From Methylobacterium nonmethylotrophicum (GTDB lineage Bacteria; Pseudomonadota; Alphaproteobacteria; Rhizobiales; Beijerinckiaceae): a stretch of DNA of 64,000 nt. Of the stretch, positions 39,211 to 47,611 are shown one piece after another. The notes below the pieces were generated by a model. That model did not search any database. It was not told where the DNA came from and saw nothing but the letters and a program-made list of their open reading frames with translations. The stretch is taken from contig NZ_SRLB01000002.1 of the NCBI RefSeq assembly GCF_004745635.1, positions 1 through 64,000 on the forward strand. Direction: 5' to 3'. The first letter of the stretch is position 1; each line of letters begins with the position of its first letter. The position numbers and the translations under genes are program-made.

Positions 39211-39999
39211 TTACCCCCCGCGCATCCCCGCCAGCGCCCCGGCGATCTCCTCCGCCGCCGTCCGCAGCGGCGCCACGAAGCGCGCCACCACGTCGGCCTC
39301 GTCGAGCGAGTTGCGCAGGTACATCAGGTTGAGGCTCCCGACCGCGACCCCGCCGAGCAGCACCGGCACCCCGATCGCCGAGGCGACGCCGTTGTAGGAC
39401 GTGTCCGAGTAGTCCTTGTTCATGCTGGCATAGCCGTTGCGCCGCACGGTCTCCAGCAGCGCCTCGACCGCGGCCGGATCGCGCGCGACCGCGTTCCAGG
39501 GGTCGGACGAGCCCGACAGGGCCGCGAGCGCCCCGGCCCGGGTCGTGGCATCGCAGAAGGCCAGGAAGGCCATGCCGAGGGAGGTGCCCAGCAGCGGTGC
39601 CCGGTAGCCCGGCCGGCGGTTGAAGTGCAGCACGCCCTCGCGGCGGCTGGTGCGCGCCACCACCATCGCGTCGCCGTCGAAGACCGAGACGTCCGAGGGC
39701 CATTGCAGGCCTGCGTGGAGCCGCGCCAGGATCGGGGCTGCGGCGAGCGCCATCTCCTCGTGCTTCTGGTAGCCGCTGCTGAGTTCGAGCGTGCGCCCGG
39801 TGGTGACGTAGACGGGCCGCTCGGGATGGCGCGCCACCAGCCCGGCATGGATCAGCGTCTCGAGCATCCTGACGATCGTCGGCCGGTTGAGGCCGGTCTC
39901 GCGAAACAGGTCGCCGACGCTCGCCTCCTTGAGGCGGTTCAGCGCAGCCAGGACCTCCAGCACCCGCAGGGCGGCGGTGACGGGCTGGAAGGACGGCAT
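39211..39999 (-). CDS. IclR-family transcriptional regulator
   Basis: 262 aa with an N-terminal winged helix (TAALRVLEVLAALNRLKEAS, GDLFRETGLNRPTIVRMLET) and a C-terminal GAF-like effector domain (about residues 80-255; SAIGVPVLLGGVAVGSLNL near the end). It diverges from a CoA-transferase gene, and the 125-bp space between them contains the palindrome CATTTCA-N5-TGAAATG. The same core lies in front of the acyl-CoA synthetase operon at 33986. One regulator may therefore govern both the synthetase operon and the transferase gene. Confidence 0.9.
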   Translation of the reverse strand: MPSFQPVTAALRVLEVLAALNRLKEASVGDLFRETGLNRPTIVRMLETLIHAGLVARHPERPVYVTTGRTLELSSGYQKHEEMALAAAPILARLHAGLQWPSDVSVFDGDAMVVARTSRREGVLHFNRRPGYRAPLLGTSLGMAFLAFCDATTRAGALAALSGSSDPWNAVARDPAAVEALLETVRRNGYASMNKDYSDTSYNGVASAIGVPVLLGGVAVGSLNLMYLRNSLDEADVVARFVAPLRTAAEEIAGALAGMRGG

Positions 40000-40076
40000 C
40001 GATGTGCGCTCCCGGTCCTCGGCCTCGCGGTCGGCGTTGCAATCGCCGCGGATCGGTCTACACTGTTTTGAACAAG

Positions 40077-40095
40077 CATTTCAAGCAATGAAATG
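40077..40095. promoter_or_regulatory. IclR-type operator between iclR and the CoA-transferase gene
   Basis: CATTTCA-AGCAA-TGAAATG is a perfect 7-5-7 palindrome. Its inner core TTTCA-A(A/G)(G/C)AA-TGAAA is shared with 33894-33908. It lies 77 bases from the iclR start and 29 bases from the transferase start, the position expected for dual control. TTGAAC at 40068 could be a -35 box, but I found no good -10. Confidence 0.65.
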
Positions 40096-40124
40096 CCGTT
40101 GAGGAAACGACCAGGAGCGCGGCT

Positions 40125-41381
40125 TTGGCGGGCGCGGAGCAGGCACCATCCGAGGCGGTGCAGCGCGGGCCGCTGCACGGGCTGACCGTCCTCGACCTGT
40201 CGCGGGTGCTCGCCGGGCCGTGGGCGTCGCAGATCCTCGGCGATCTCGGCGCCGAGGTGTGGAAGATCGAGCGGCCGGGCACCGGCGACGATACCCGCCT
40301 GTGGGGGCCCCCTTTCGTGCAGGGGCCGGACGGGCCGTCGGACGCCGCCTATTACCTCTGCGCCAACCGCAACAAACGCAGCGTCGCGATCGATTTCGGC
40401 GAACCAGAGGGCGCCGCCCTGGTGCGGCGGCTCGCCGAGCGGGCCGACATCCTGGTCGAGAACTTCAAGACCGGGGCGCTCGCCCGCTACGGCCTCGACT
40501 ACGCGGCGCTGTCGGCGGTCAATCCCGGACTGATCTACTGCTCGGTGACCGGCTTCGGCCAGACTGGGCCCTACGCGGCCCGCGGCGGCTACGACTTCCT
40601 GATCCAGGGCATGAGCGGCCTGATGAGCGTCACCGGCCGGCCGGACGACGAGCCGGGCGCGGGGCCGATGAAGGTCGGCCTGCCGGTGAGCGACCTCTTC
40701 ACCGGCCTCTACGCCGCGACCTCGATCCTCGCCGCCCTCCACCACCGCACCGCCACCGGCGAGGGCCAGCACATCGACTGCGCGCTCCTCGACAGCCAGG
40801 TCGCGGTGCTGGTCAACCAGGGCATGAACCACATCGTCGGCGGCCTGACGCCCGGCCGGCTCGGCAACTCGCACCCGAACGTGGTGCCCTACCGCGAGTT
40901 CCAGACCTCGGACGGCTACGTGCTGGTCGCCTGCGGCAATGACGGGCAGTTCCGCAGCCTGTGCGGGCTCCTCGACCTGCCCGAGCTCGCCGCCGACCCG
41001 CGCTTTCGCGACAATGTCGGGCGGCTGCGCGACCGCAAGGAGCTGGAGGCGAGCTTGAGTGCCGCGATCCGGCAATGGACCTCCGCCGACTTCTTCGCCG
41101 CCATGGAGGCGGCGGGCGTCCCGGGCGGGCCGATCAACCGCATCGACCAGATCCTGGCCGACCCGCAGGTCGTGGCCCGCGGGCTCCTCAAGCGGATGGA
41201 GCGCAGCGACGGCACCCCCGTCACGGTGATCGGCTATCCGAGCCGGCTGTCGCGCACGCCCGCGACCTACCGCATCGCCCCGCAGACCCTCGGCGAGGAC
41301 ACCGCGGAGGTGCTGGCCTCGCTCGGGCTCGACGAGGGGGAACGGGCGGGGTTGCGCGAGCGGGGGATCATCCGTGACTGA
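40125..41381 (+). CDS. Class III CoA-transferase under IclR control
   Basis: 418 aa from TTG 40125, which has AGGAG 7 bases upstream; no ATG or GTG lies at the conserved N-terminus. Blocks present are VLDLSRVLAGPWASQILGDL, NRNKRSVAIDF, ENFKTGALARYGLDY, TGFGQTGPYAARGGYDFL and the catalytic Asp in GLPVSDLFTGLYA. C-terminal sequence RIAPQTLGEDTAEVLASLGL is typical of succinyl-CoA:dicarboxylate or formyl-CoA-type enzymes. It diverges from iclR and stands alone; a family 2 repeat follows. It gives an ATP-free activation route next to the synthetase operon. Confidence 0.9.
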   Translation: MAGAEQAPSEAVQRGPLHGLTVLDLSRVLAGPWASQILGDLGAEVWKIERPGTGDDTRLWGPPFVQGPDGPSDAAYYLCANRNKRSVAIDFGEPEGAALVRRLAERADILVENFKTGALARYGLDYAALSAVNPGLIYCSVTGFGQTGPYAARGGYDFLIQGMSGLMSVTGRPDDEPGAGPMKVGLPVSDLFTGLYAATSILAALHHRTATGEGQHIDCALLDSQVAVLVNQGMNHIVGGLTPGRLGNSHPNVVPYREFQTSDGYVLVACGNDGQFRSLCGLLDLPELAADPRFRDNVGRLRDRKELEASLSAAIRQWTSADFFAAMEAAGVPGGPINRIDQILADPQVVARGLLKRMERSDGTPVTVIGYPSRLSRTPATYRIAPQTLGEDTAEVLASLGLDEGERAGLRERGIIRD

Positions 41382-41438
41382 TCCTCTCCCCGCCCGGGCC
41401 CGTGGGGCCGTCCGAGACGACCGTTCGGACGAGAATGG

Positions 41439-41620
41439 CGCGGGATCCCCTCTCCCGTGTGGGAGAGGGGTAGGGGTGAGGGTGACACGGTTCAGTGTGA
41501 AGCGCAGAGCGTCGAGCTACCAGCACTACGGTCTGAGCTTCACACTGAAGCGCGCCACCCTCACGCGGGATCTCCGATCCCCCGGCCCCTCTCCCACACG
41601 GGAGAGGGGGGATCCCGCGC
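41439..41620. repeat. Intergenic inverted repeat, family 2, copy 2
   Basis: The outermost arms GCGCGGGATCCCCTCTCCC and GGGAGAGGGGGGATCCCGCG enclose GTGAGGGTGACACGG, TTCAGTGTGAAGCG, CTTCACACTGAAGCGC and GCCACCCTCACGCGG. The two end hairpins (CTCTCCCGTGTGGGAGAG and CTCTCCCACACGGGAGAG) match copies 1 and 3. It fills most of the gap between the transferase gene and the convergent reductase gene. Confidence 0.88.
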
Positions 41621-41679
41621 CTCTTCTTGCTTACGGAGCCTCCGCCCGCACGCGGGGCGAGGAGGACAACATCGCCCTC

Positions 41680-42756
41680 CTACTCCGGCAGGAGGCGCCG
41701 CTCCTGCAGGTGCGCCAGCCACCAGGCCAGCGAGTCCTCGGTGTCGATGCAGTCGTGGAACCCCGCCTGCCGGATCTTGATCGTGCTGAGCAGCGATGCG
41801 GTCGAGTGGGTGCGCGAGACCGCGAAATCGGCGAATTGCCACGAGGCGCCGACGAGCCGGTCGAGGGTCAGGGGCGTGAGGTTGTGCCGGGCGACGATCG
41901 CCTGCCAGGTGGCGGCCCGGCCCGGCATGATGCGGGACAACGGCATCGGATGCGGCAGGCCGACCTCCATCCGGAAGGCCCGCGCCACCACCGGCCACAG
42001 GTTCTCCCAGGTGAGGACGTCGCCGTTGGTGACGTTGTAGGTCTGGTTCGCGGCCGCCTCGCTCTGGCCCGCCCACGCGACGGCGCGGGCGAGGAGCCGC
42101 GCATCCGTCGCCTCGGTGACGCGGGTGCCGGTGCCGGGATAGGCGAGCGGCAGGCCGAGTTCCCGGCTGATCGCCGCGTAGGCGCCGAGCGCCGCCACCA
42201 TGTTCATCGCGCTGCCATGCGCGAAGCCGAGCACCACCTGCGGGCGCAGGATCGTGAAGCGCCAGTCCTTGCCGGCCTGGCGGGCCCTCAGAAAATCCTC
42301 CTGCGCCCAGTAGAAGTTCGGGTGGATGTGGCGCGGCGCGCGCTCGCGCGCGGGCACCGGGATCTGGCCGAGATGGACGCCGTAGGCCTTGGCGCCCTGG
42401 AGAAGGGTGAGGTGGCGCAAGCCGGGATTCTGCGGCTCGACCGCGTCGAGGAGGTTGGCGAGCATCGCGCGGTTGACGGCGATCTGGTCGTCGTCGAGCC
42501 AGCCGCCGGTCAGGTCGGGCTTCTCGTAGAGGGCGGCGTAGACAAGGTGCGTGAGGTTGCGGATCTCCGCCAGCCGCGCCCGGCACTGCGCCGCGTCGGT
42601 GAGATCGACCGACAGATGGGCCGCGCCCGTCGCCGGCTCGGGCGGGCGGCGCGACAGGGCGATCACGTGCCACCCCAGTCCCAAGTCATGCTCGATCACC
42701 GCGCGCCCGACCAGGCCGCCGGCCCCTGCAACCAGCACGGTTCCCCTGTCCGCCAT
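41680..42756 (-). CDS. PRISE-like short-chain dehydrogenase (enone reductase family)
   Basis: 358-aa extended SDR with an N-terminal Rossmann motif VLVAGAGGLVGRAV, then ALSRRP, a typical NADP-side Arg pair. The segments HPNFYWAQEDFL (catalytic Tyr of the NFYxxxED motif), FTILRPQVVLGFAHGSAMN and TYNVTNGDVLTWENLWPVVA match the progesterone 5-beta-reductase/iridoid synthase-like group. These reduce activated C=C bonds of enones. GGAGA precedes ATG 42756. It diverges from the Liv-type importer operon. The imported substrate may be a cyclic enone or terpenoid-like acid. An epimerase role is a weaker alternative. Confidence 0.8.
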   Translation of the reverse strand: MADRGTVLVAGAGGLVGRAVIEHDLGLGWHVIALSRRPPEPATGAAHLSVDLTDAAQCRARLAEIRNLTHLVYAALYEKPDLTGGWLDDDQIAVNRAMLANLLDAVEPQNPGLRHLTLLQGAKAYGVHLGQIPVPARERAPRHIHPNFYWAQEDFLRARQAGKDWRFTILRPQVVLGFAHGSAMNMVAALGAYAAISRELGLPLAYPGTGTRVTEATDARLLARAVAWAGQSEAAANQTYNVTNGDVLTWENLWPVVARAFRMEVGLPHPMPLSRIMPGRAATWQAIVARHNLTPLTLDRLVGASWQFADFAVSRTHSTASLLSTIKIRQAGFHDCIDTEDSLAWWLAHLQERRLLPE

Positions 42757-42784
42757 GACGATCTCCGCAGTACGACGATCGATA

Positions 42785-42821
42785 TCTACACGTAGACAAC
42801 GTCAAGATACAGTGATAATAT
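42785..42821 (+). promoter_or_regulatory. Promoter of the Liv-type importer operon with an overlapping palindrome
   Basis: TAGACA (42793-42798) and TAATAT (42816-42821) are 17 bp apart, the best promoter match in this part of the window, inside an unusual A/T-rich stretch. The palindrome TCTAC-AC-GTAGA (42785-42796) overlaps the -35 box and is a likely operator. No regulator gene lies next to it. Confidence 0.6.
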
Positions 42822-42877
42822 AAGAAAAAGAGCAAGATATGCCAACAAATAGTTGCTCGATCCTGGGAGGAAGACTG

Positions 42878-44032
42878 ATGCTCGCGCGACGGAGTGTTCT
42901 GGCCGGACTGATCGCCACGCCGCTGGTTCCGCGGCCGACCTGGGCACGGGACCCGATCGCGGCCGACCCGATCAAGGTCGGGGTCATCATCCCGCTGAGC
43001 GGCGGCGCCGGGCGGCAGGGGCAGGACGTCAGCCACGCCGTCCAGAGCATGGCGACGCTCATCAACGAGGCCGGCGGCGTGCTCGGGCGGCCGGTCGAGA
43101 TCCTGGTGAAGGACGACGAGAGCACGCCGGCGATCGGCGTCGCCAAGGCCAACGAGCTGGCGGCGGCCGGTGTCGCGGTGGTGCTCGAGGGCTGGAACAG
43201 CCCGGTGACGTTGGCGATGCAGTCGGTGCTGGCGCGGGCCGGCATCCTCGACATCACGATGATCTCGAAGGCCGACGCGATCCTGGCCAGCGCCTCGAAC
43301 CCGCTCGCCATCCGCCTCAACAGCGCCAACGCGCAGGACGCCGCGATCATCGCGAAGTACCTCGGCAGCCTGTCAAAGAAGGCCCGGATCGTCTTCGTCA
43401 CCGAGAACGACGCCTACGGCAACGGCGCCCAGCAGGGCATCGAGGCCGAGTTCAAGAAGGCAGGCCTCGACTACACCATCGCCCAGACGCTGAAGTTCCC
43501 CTTCGCGCAAACCGACTTCCGGGTCGAGATCACCAGCATCCGGGACGCCAGGCCGGATTACGTCATCAGCATCAACGCCAACGAGGGCGCCGGGCTGCCG
43601 GCCTTCCTGCAGCAATACGCGCAAGCCAATGTCGGCGCGCCGGTGATCTGCACCGTCGGCACGGTGAGCCCGAGCGTGATCGAGACCGCCGGCAAGGCGG
43701 CCAACGGCCTGCACAGCGCCGACATCTACTTTCCGCAGACCGAGCCCTTCGCCAGCGACCCGGAGAACAAGCGCTTCGTCGCGCAGATGCAGAAGCAGTT
43801 CAAGGCCGAACCGGACAAGTTCATGGCGCTGGGCGCCGCATCGCTCCAGATCTGGGCCAAGGCGGTCGCCACGGCCGGCAGCCTGGACCGCAAGGCGGTC
43901 GCCGGCGCGATCCGCGGCCAGGAGATCCCCGGCACGATCTTCGGCACCGTGCGCTTCGACGCAAGCGGCCAGATGCAGCACCGGCACTTCGTGTTCACGG
44001 TCAAGGATGGCAAGATTGTCGTCGAGAGCTGA
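42878..44032 (+). CDS. Branched-chain amino acid-type ABC substrate-binding protein (LivJ/K family)
   Basis: Periplasmic receptor, 384 aa from ATG 42878, chosen for its excellent GGGAGGA site 6 bases upstream; an earlier ATG at 42839 lacks one. A Tat-like signal (LARRSVLAG) with cleavage after TWA leads into IKVGVIIPLSGGAGRQGQDV, then LINEAGGVLGRPVEILVKDD. The family's ligands include amides, aromatic acids and dicarboxylates besides amino acids. The operon context (MaoC, hydratases and acyl-CoA dehydrogenases downstream) suggests an organic acid. The ATPase gene starts 26 bases before its stop. Confidence 0.9.
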   Translation: MLARRSVLAGLIATPLVPRPTWARDPIAADPIKVGVIIPLSGGAGRQGQDVSHAVQSMATLINEAGGVLGRPVEILVKDDESTPAIGVAKANELAAAGVAVVLEGWNSPVTLAMQSVLARAGILDITMISKADAILASASNPLAIRLNSANAQDAAIIAKYLGSLSKKARIVFVTENDAYGNGAQQGIEAEFKKAGLDYTIAQTLKFPFAQTDFRVEITSIRDARPDYVISINANEGAGLPAFLQQYAQANVGAPVICTVGTVSPSVIETAGKAANGLHSADIYFPQTEPFASDPENKRFVAQMQKQFKAEPDKFMALGAASLQIWAKAVATAGSLDRKAVAGAIRGQEIPGTIFGTVRFDASGQMQHRHFVFTVKDGKIVVES

Positions 44033-44795
44033 CGCCCCGGTGCTGGAAGTCCGTGGGCTGACGGTCCGCTTCGGGGCGTTCCAGGCGCTCGCCGACGTGT
44101 CGTGGCAGGTATCGGCGGGAAAAATCCTCGGGATCATCGGGCCGAACGGGGCGGGCAAGAGCACCTGCTTCATGGCCGCGACCAACATGGTGGCCCATAC
44201 CGGCACCCTGTGGCTCGACGGAGAGGATGCGAGCGCGCGGCCCGCCCACGACCTGCCGCGGGCGGGCCTGCGCCGCACCTTCCAGCAGAACGCGTTCTTC
44301 GGCGGCATGACGGTGCTGGAGAACATGGAGGCCGCCTTGCTCGACGCGCGCCCGAGCCCGCTCGCCGAAGCGGTGTTCCTGCCCTGGCGCGAGGCGCGGC
44401 GCCGGCGCACGATCGCGGAGCGGGCGAGAACCCATCTGCTGGCCTACCACGTGCCCGAGAGCACCCACGGGCTCCTGCCGGGCGAACTCTCCTACGGCAC
44501 GCAGCGCATGCTCTCGATCGCGCTCGCCGCGGCACCCGGCGCCCGCGCCGTGCTCCTCGACGAGCCGGCGGCGGGTCTCGGGGGCCCGGACATGATCGCG
44601 CTGAGGAGCCTCCTGGAGCGGATGCGCGATTCCGGTCTCGCGGTGGTGCTGATCGAGCATCACATGGACCTCGTCATGGCGATCGCCGACGAGGTCGTGG
44701 TGCTCGACCTCGGCCGGATGATCGCACGGGGCAGGCCGGCCGAGATCCAGGCCGACGCCCGCGTGCGCGAAGCCTATCTCGGGAGGGCGGCGTGA
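44007..44795 (+). CDS. Liv-type ABC ATP-binding protein, LivG-like
   Basis: First of two ATPases, 262 aa. Walker A is GPNGAGKST, the Q-loop FQQNAFFGGM, the signature LSYGTQRML (a degenerate LSGGQ, typical of LivG), Walker B AVLLDEPAAGL and the H-loop LIEHHMDLVM. ATG 44007 lies inside the receptor gene, with AAGG directly before it; TTG 44016 is an alternative. The last bases overlap the GTG of the LivF-like gene. Confidence 0.9.
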   Translation: MARLSSRADAPVLEVRGLTVRFGAFQALADVSWQVSAGKILGIIGPNGAGKSTCFMAATNMVAHTGTLWLDGEDASARPAHDLPRAGLRRTFQQNAFFGGMTVLENMEAALLDARPSPLAEAVFLPWREARRRRTIAERARTHLLAYHVPESTHGLLPGELSYGTQRMLSIALAAAPGARAVLLDEPAAGLGGPDMIALRSLLERMRDSGLAVVLIEHHMDLVMAIADEVVVLDLGRMIARGRPAEIQADARVREAYLGRAA

Positions 44796-45517
44796 GCGCC
44801 CGGCTCGAGATTGCCGACCTGCGGGTCGCCTATGGCCGGGCCGAAGCCGTCGCGGTCGACCGCCTCGTTGTCGAGCCCGGGACGCTCTCCGGCATCATCG
44901 GCGCCAACGGCGCCGGCAAGTCGACGCTGATCAACGCGGTCGCCAACTGGTCGCGGGCCGAGCCGCGGGTCGCCGGCTCGGTGCGCCTCGACGGCGAGGA
45001 GCTGACCGGGCTGTCGGCCGAGGCGCGGGTCGCCCGCGGGGTCCAGCTGGTGCCCGAGGGGCGCGGCGTCTTCCTCGGCCTCTCGGTCGAGGAGAACCTG
45101 ACCGCGGTGGCGAGCGCAGGGAGCGGCCGGCGCGCCTGGTCGGTCGCCGACGTCTACGCCCTCTTCCCGCGCCTGCGCGAGCGGCGGGCGAACCTCGCCG
45201 GGTCGCTCAGCGGCGGCGAGCGCCAGATGCTGGCGGTCGGGCGGGCCCTGCGCATGGCCCCGAAACTGCTGCTCCTCGACGAGCCCTCGATCGGGCTCGC
45301 GCCGCTCCTGGTCTCGACCCTGCTCTCCACCATCCGCGATCTCGTCGATGACGGGCTGACGGTGCTCCTCGTAGAGCAGAACGTCCACGCGGCGGCCGAG
45401 GTCACGGACGTGCTGCACCTCATCGAGCGCGGCCGGCTGGTCGCCGGCGGCCCGGTCGCGGTCATGCGGGACGATCCCCGCATCGTCGAGGCCTATCTCG
45501 GAGCGAACCACGGATGA
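44792..45517 (+). CDS. Liv-type ABC ATP-binding protein, LivF-like
   Basis: Second ATPase, 241 aa. Walker A GANGAGKST, PEGRGVFLGLSVEENL (the LivF-typical segment), signature LSGGERQM, Walker B LLLLDEPSIGLAPLL and LLVEQNVHAA. The GTG 44792 overlaps the LivG stop and has GGGAGGG upstream. It overlaps the permease by 4 bases. It pairs with the LivG-like protein as an ATPase heterodimer. Confidence 0.92.
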   Translation: MSARLEIADLRVAYGRAEAVAVDRLVVEPGTLSGIIGANGAGKSTLINAVANWSRAEPRVAGSVRLDGEELTGLSAEARVARGVQLVPEGRGVFLGLSVEENLTAVASAGSGRRAWSVADVYALFPRLRERRANLAGSLSGGERQMLAVGRALRMAPKLLLLDEPSIGLAPLLVSTLLSTIRDLVDDGLTVLLVEQNVHAAAEVTDVLHLIERGRLVAGGPVAVMRDDPRIVEAYLGANHG

Positions 45518-46383
45518 ACGTCGCCCAGCAGCTCGTCAACGGCATCGTCATCGGCCATGCCTACGCCCTGGTGGCGGTCGGCTGGACGCTGCTCCTCGGC
45601 GCCGCCCGGCTCGTGAATTTCGGCCACGGCCAGATGTACATGATCGGCGCCTTCGTGGCCTGGTGGGTCATGGCGGCGACCGGTCTGCCCTATTGGCTCG
45701 CGGTGGTCGCGGCGGTGCTCCTCGGCGCCGCCTTGGGCGCGGTGATGCAGCGGCTCTTCCTGCGCCTGACGCTCTCCCAGGACCTCGTCAACCTGATGAT
45801 CGTCACCCTCGGCTTCGGCCAGGCGCTCGAAGGGGCGGCCGGCCTCGCCTTCGGGCCGAAGCCCCAGACCCTGGCAAGCCCGTTCCAGGAGATGAGCGTC
45901 CATCTCGGCCCCGTCTGGTTCACGGTGCAGGACGCGATCCTCGTCGGCGCGACGATCCTGGTCTTCGCACTCCTCTACCTCGCCCTGCACCGCAGCTGGC
46001 TCGGGGCGGCGGTCCGGATGGTGGCGGAGGATCCGCGGCTGACCGCGCTCGGCGGATTCAAGGTCTCGCGGATCTACATGGGCATCTTCGCCTTCGAGGG
46101 CGCGGCGGTCGCCTTCGCGGCTGCCCTCGTCGCACCGCGCACGCCGATCCTCACCTCGATGGGCTTCGATCAGGTGGTGATGACCTTCGTGGTGGTGGTG
46201 CTCGGCGGCATCGGCAGCGTGCTCGGCAGCTACGTCGCCGGGCTCGGGATCGGGCTGTTCACGGCGCTCTTCGGCGCCCTCGTCTCGCCGGCCTACACGA
46301 CGGCCGCCGTCTTCGCCCTGCTCATCGCCGCGATGGTGCTGCGGCCCGGCCAGCTCGCGGCCTCGGGGAGCTTCGCGCGATGA
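45514..46383 (+). CDS. Liv-type ABC permease, LivH-like
   Basis: Inner-membrane subunit, 289 aa with about eight hydrophobic segments. The LivH hallmarks are an N-terminal LVNGIVIGHAYALVAVGWTL, LVNFGHGQMYMIGAF, the ATPase-docking loop RMVAEDPRLTALGGFKVSR and LGGIGSVLGSYVAGLGIG. Its 4-base overlaps with both neighbours point to translational coupling. The reading frame looks intact and complete. Confidence 0.92.
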   Translation: MNVAQQLVNGIVIGHAYALVAVGWTLLLGAARLVNFGHGQMYMIGAFVAWWVMAATGLPYWLAVVAAVLLGAALGAVMQRLFLRLTLSQDLVNLMIVTLGFGQALEGAAGLAFGPKPQTLASPFQEMSVHLGPVWFTVQDAILVGATILVFALLYLALHRSWLGAAVRMVAEDPRLTALGGFKVSRIYMGIFAFEGAAVAFAAALVAPRTPILTSMGFDQVVMTFVVVVLGGIGSVLGSYVAGLGIGLFTALFGALVSPAYTTAAVFALLIAAMVLRPGQLAASGSFAR

Positions 46384-47414
46384 CCCATCCCCTCGCCCGC
46401 CTCGCTTTCGCCGGTGTCCTCGCGGTCCTCGGCTTCCTGCTGCCGCGGCTCCTCGGCGGCTCCTCCCTCGTCTACGACACGCTCGTGGCGATCGCGATCT
46501 TCTCCGCGATGTCCTACGGCCTCGACGTGATCCTGTCGGATCTCGGCGAGATCAGCCTCGTCCACACCGCCTTCTTCGCCACCGGCGCCTACGCGGCGGC
46601 GATCCTCACCGTCACCTACGGGTTCAGCGCCTGGACGGCGCTCGCCGGCGCGGTGCTGGCGGCGCTCGCGCTCGCCCTGGTGCTCGGGGTGATCACCCTG
46701 CGGACGCGGGAATTCGCCTTCTCGCTCGTCACCTACGCGGCGGCGGTGGTGTGCATGAACGTCGCCTCGAACTGGGACTTTCTGGGCGGCTCGGATGGCA
46801 TCGTCGGCATCCCGCCGCTCGACCTGTCGATCGGCGGAATCGAGCTCACCGCCGGGCGCAGCGCCGAGTTCTGGCCCTTCGCCTATCTCCTGCTCCTCCT
46901 CACCCTCTACGTCGTCCACCGCTTCCGCCGCTCGCGCCTCGGGCAGGCGGCGCTCATGGTCCACATGAACCCGCGCCTCGCCACGATGTGCGGCCTCGAC
47001 GGCAACCGCATCCGGCTCCAGGTCTTCCTGCTCTCGGCTGTCATCAGCGCGGCGGCGGGCTGGCTCTACGCGTTCCAGCGCGCCTATGTCGGCACCGACC
47101 TGTTCGACACCTACTTCCTCGTCCTGATGCTCACCGGCGTGATCCTCGCCGGGCGGCGCATCCTGCTCGGGCCGCTCCTCGGCACGGCGTTGCTGCTCTC
47201 CCAGAAGAGCTTCGCCTCGCTGGGTGCCTACGGCGACAAGCTGGTGCTGGGCGTGGTGCTGGTCGGCGTGCTGTGCCTGTGCCCGAAGGGGCTGGCGAGC
47301 CTGTGGCCGCGGCGGCGGGCTGCGGCCGTCACGGATGCGCCGGCCAATACAAATCCGGCGAATACAAATAAAGCGCGGTTCCCCTCTCCCGTGTGGGAGA
47401 GGGGTCAGGGGTGA
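46380..47414 (+). CDS. Liv-type ABC permease, LivM-like, with a repeat-encoded C-terminus
   Basis: Second membrane subunit, 344 aa with about nine hydrophobic segments. GLDVILSDLGEISLVHTAFF and GGSDGIVGIPPLDLS are the LivM signatures. The docking loop is HMNPRLATMCGLDGNRIR. The last 11 residues (FPSPVWERGQG) and the stop codon come from a family 2 intergenic repeat that starts at 47381. A natural end would be expected near PRRRAAAV, so the repeat has probably replaced the original stop. The tail is cytoplasmic and probably harmless. Confidence 0.9.
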   Translation: MTHPLARLAFAGVLAVLGFLLPRLLGGSSLVYDTLVAIAIFSAMSYGLDVILSDLGEISLVHTAFFATGAYAAAILTVTYGFSAWTALAGAVLAALALALVLGVITLRTREFAFSLVTYAAAVVCMNVASNWDFLGGSDGIVGIPPLDLSIGGIELTAGRSAEFWPFAYLLLLLTLYVVHRFRRSRLGQAALMVHMNPRLATMCGLDGNRIRLQVFLLSAVISAAAGWLYAFQRAYVGTDLFDTYFLVLMLTGVILAGRRILLGPLLGTALLLSQKSFASLGAYGDKLVLGVVLVGVLCLCPKGLASLWPRRRAAAVTDAPANTNPANTNKARFPSPVWERGQG

Positions 47415-47561
47415 GGGTGACACGCTTCCGAGTAAAACTCGGACCGTCGTGCTGGCAGCTCGACTGTCGGCGCTAGAATCGGAAACGTGTCACCCTCACC
47501 CCTACCCCTCTCCCACACCTTGTAGCGGTACCAGGCAGGCCTGGTATCGCCCGGAGAGGGG
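47381..47561. repeat. Intergenic inverted repeat, family 2, copy 3, interrupted by an inserted hairpin
   Basis: The left end is CCCCTCTCCCGTGTGGGAGA, as in the other copies. At the right end the mirrored CCCCTCTCCCACAC is broken by about 33 foreign bases (47519-47551) carrying TACCAGGC-AG-GCCTGGTA (47529-47546) before CGGAGAGGGG resumes. The middle has its own hairpin TCCGAGT-AAA-ACTCGGA (47427-47443). The element supplies the livM stop. Confidence 0.85.
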
Positions 47562-47611
47562 ATCCCGCGATTCTTCGCAATCACGACAGATCAGCGGAAA
47601 TCTCCTCGACG

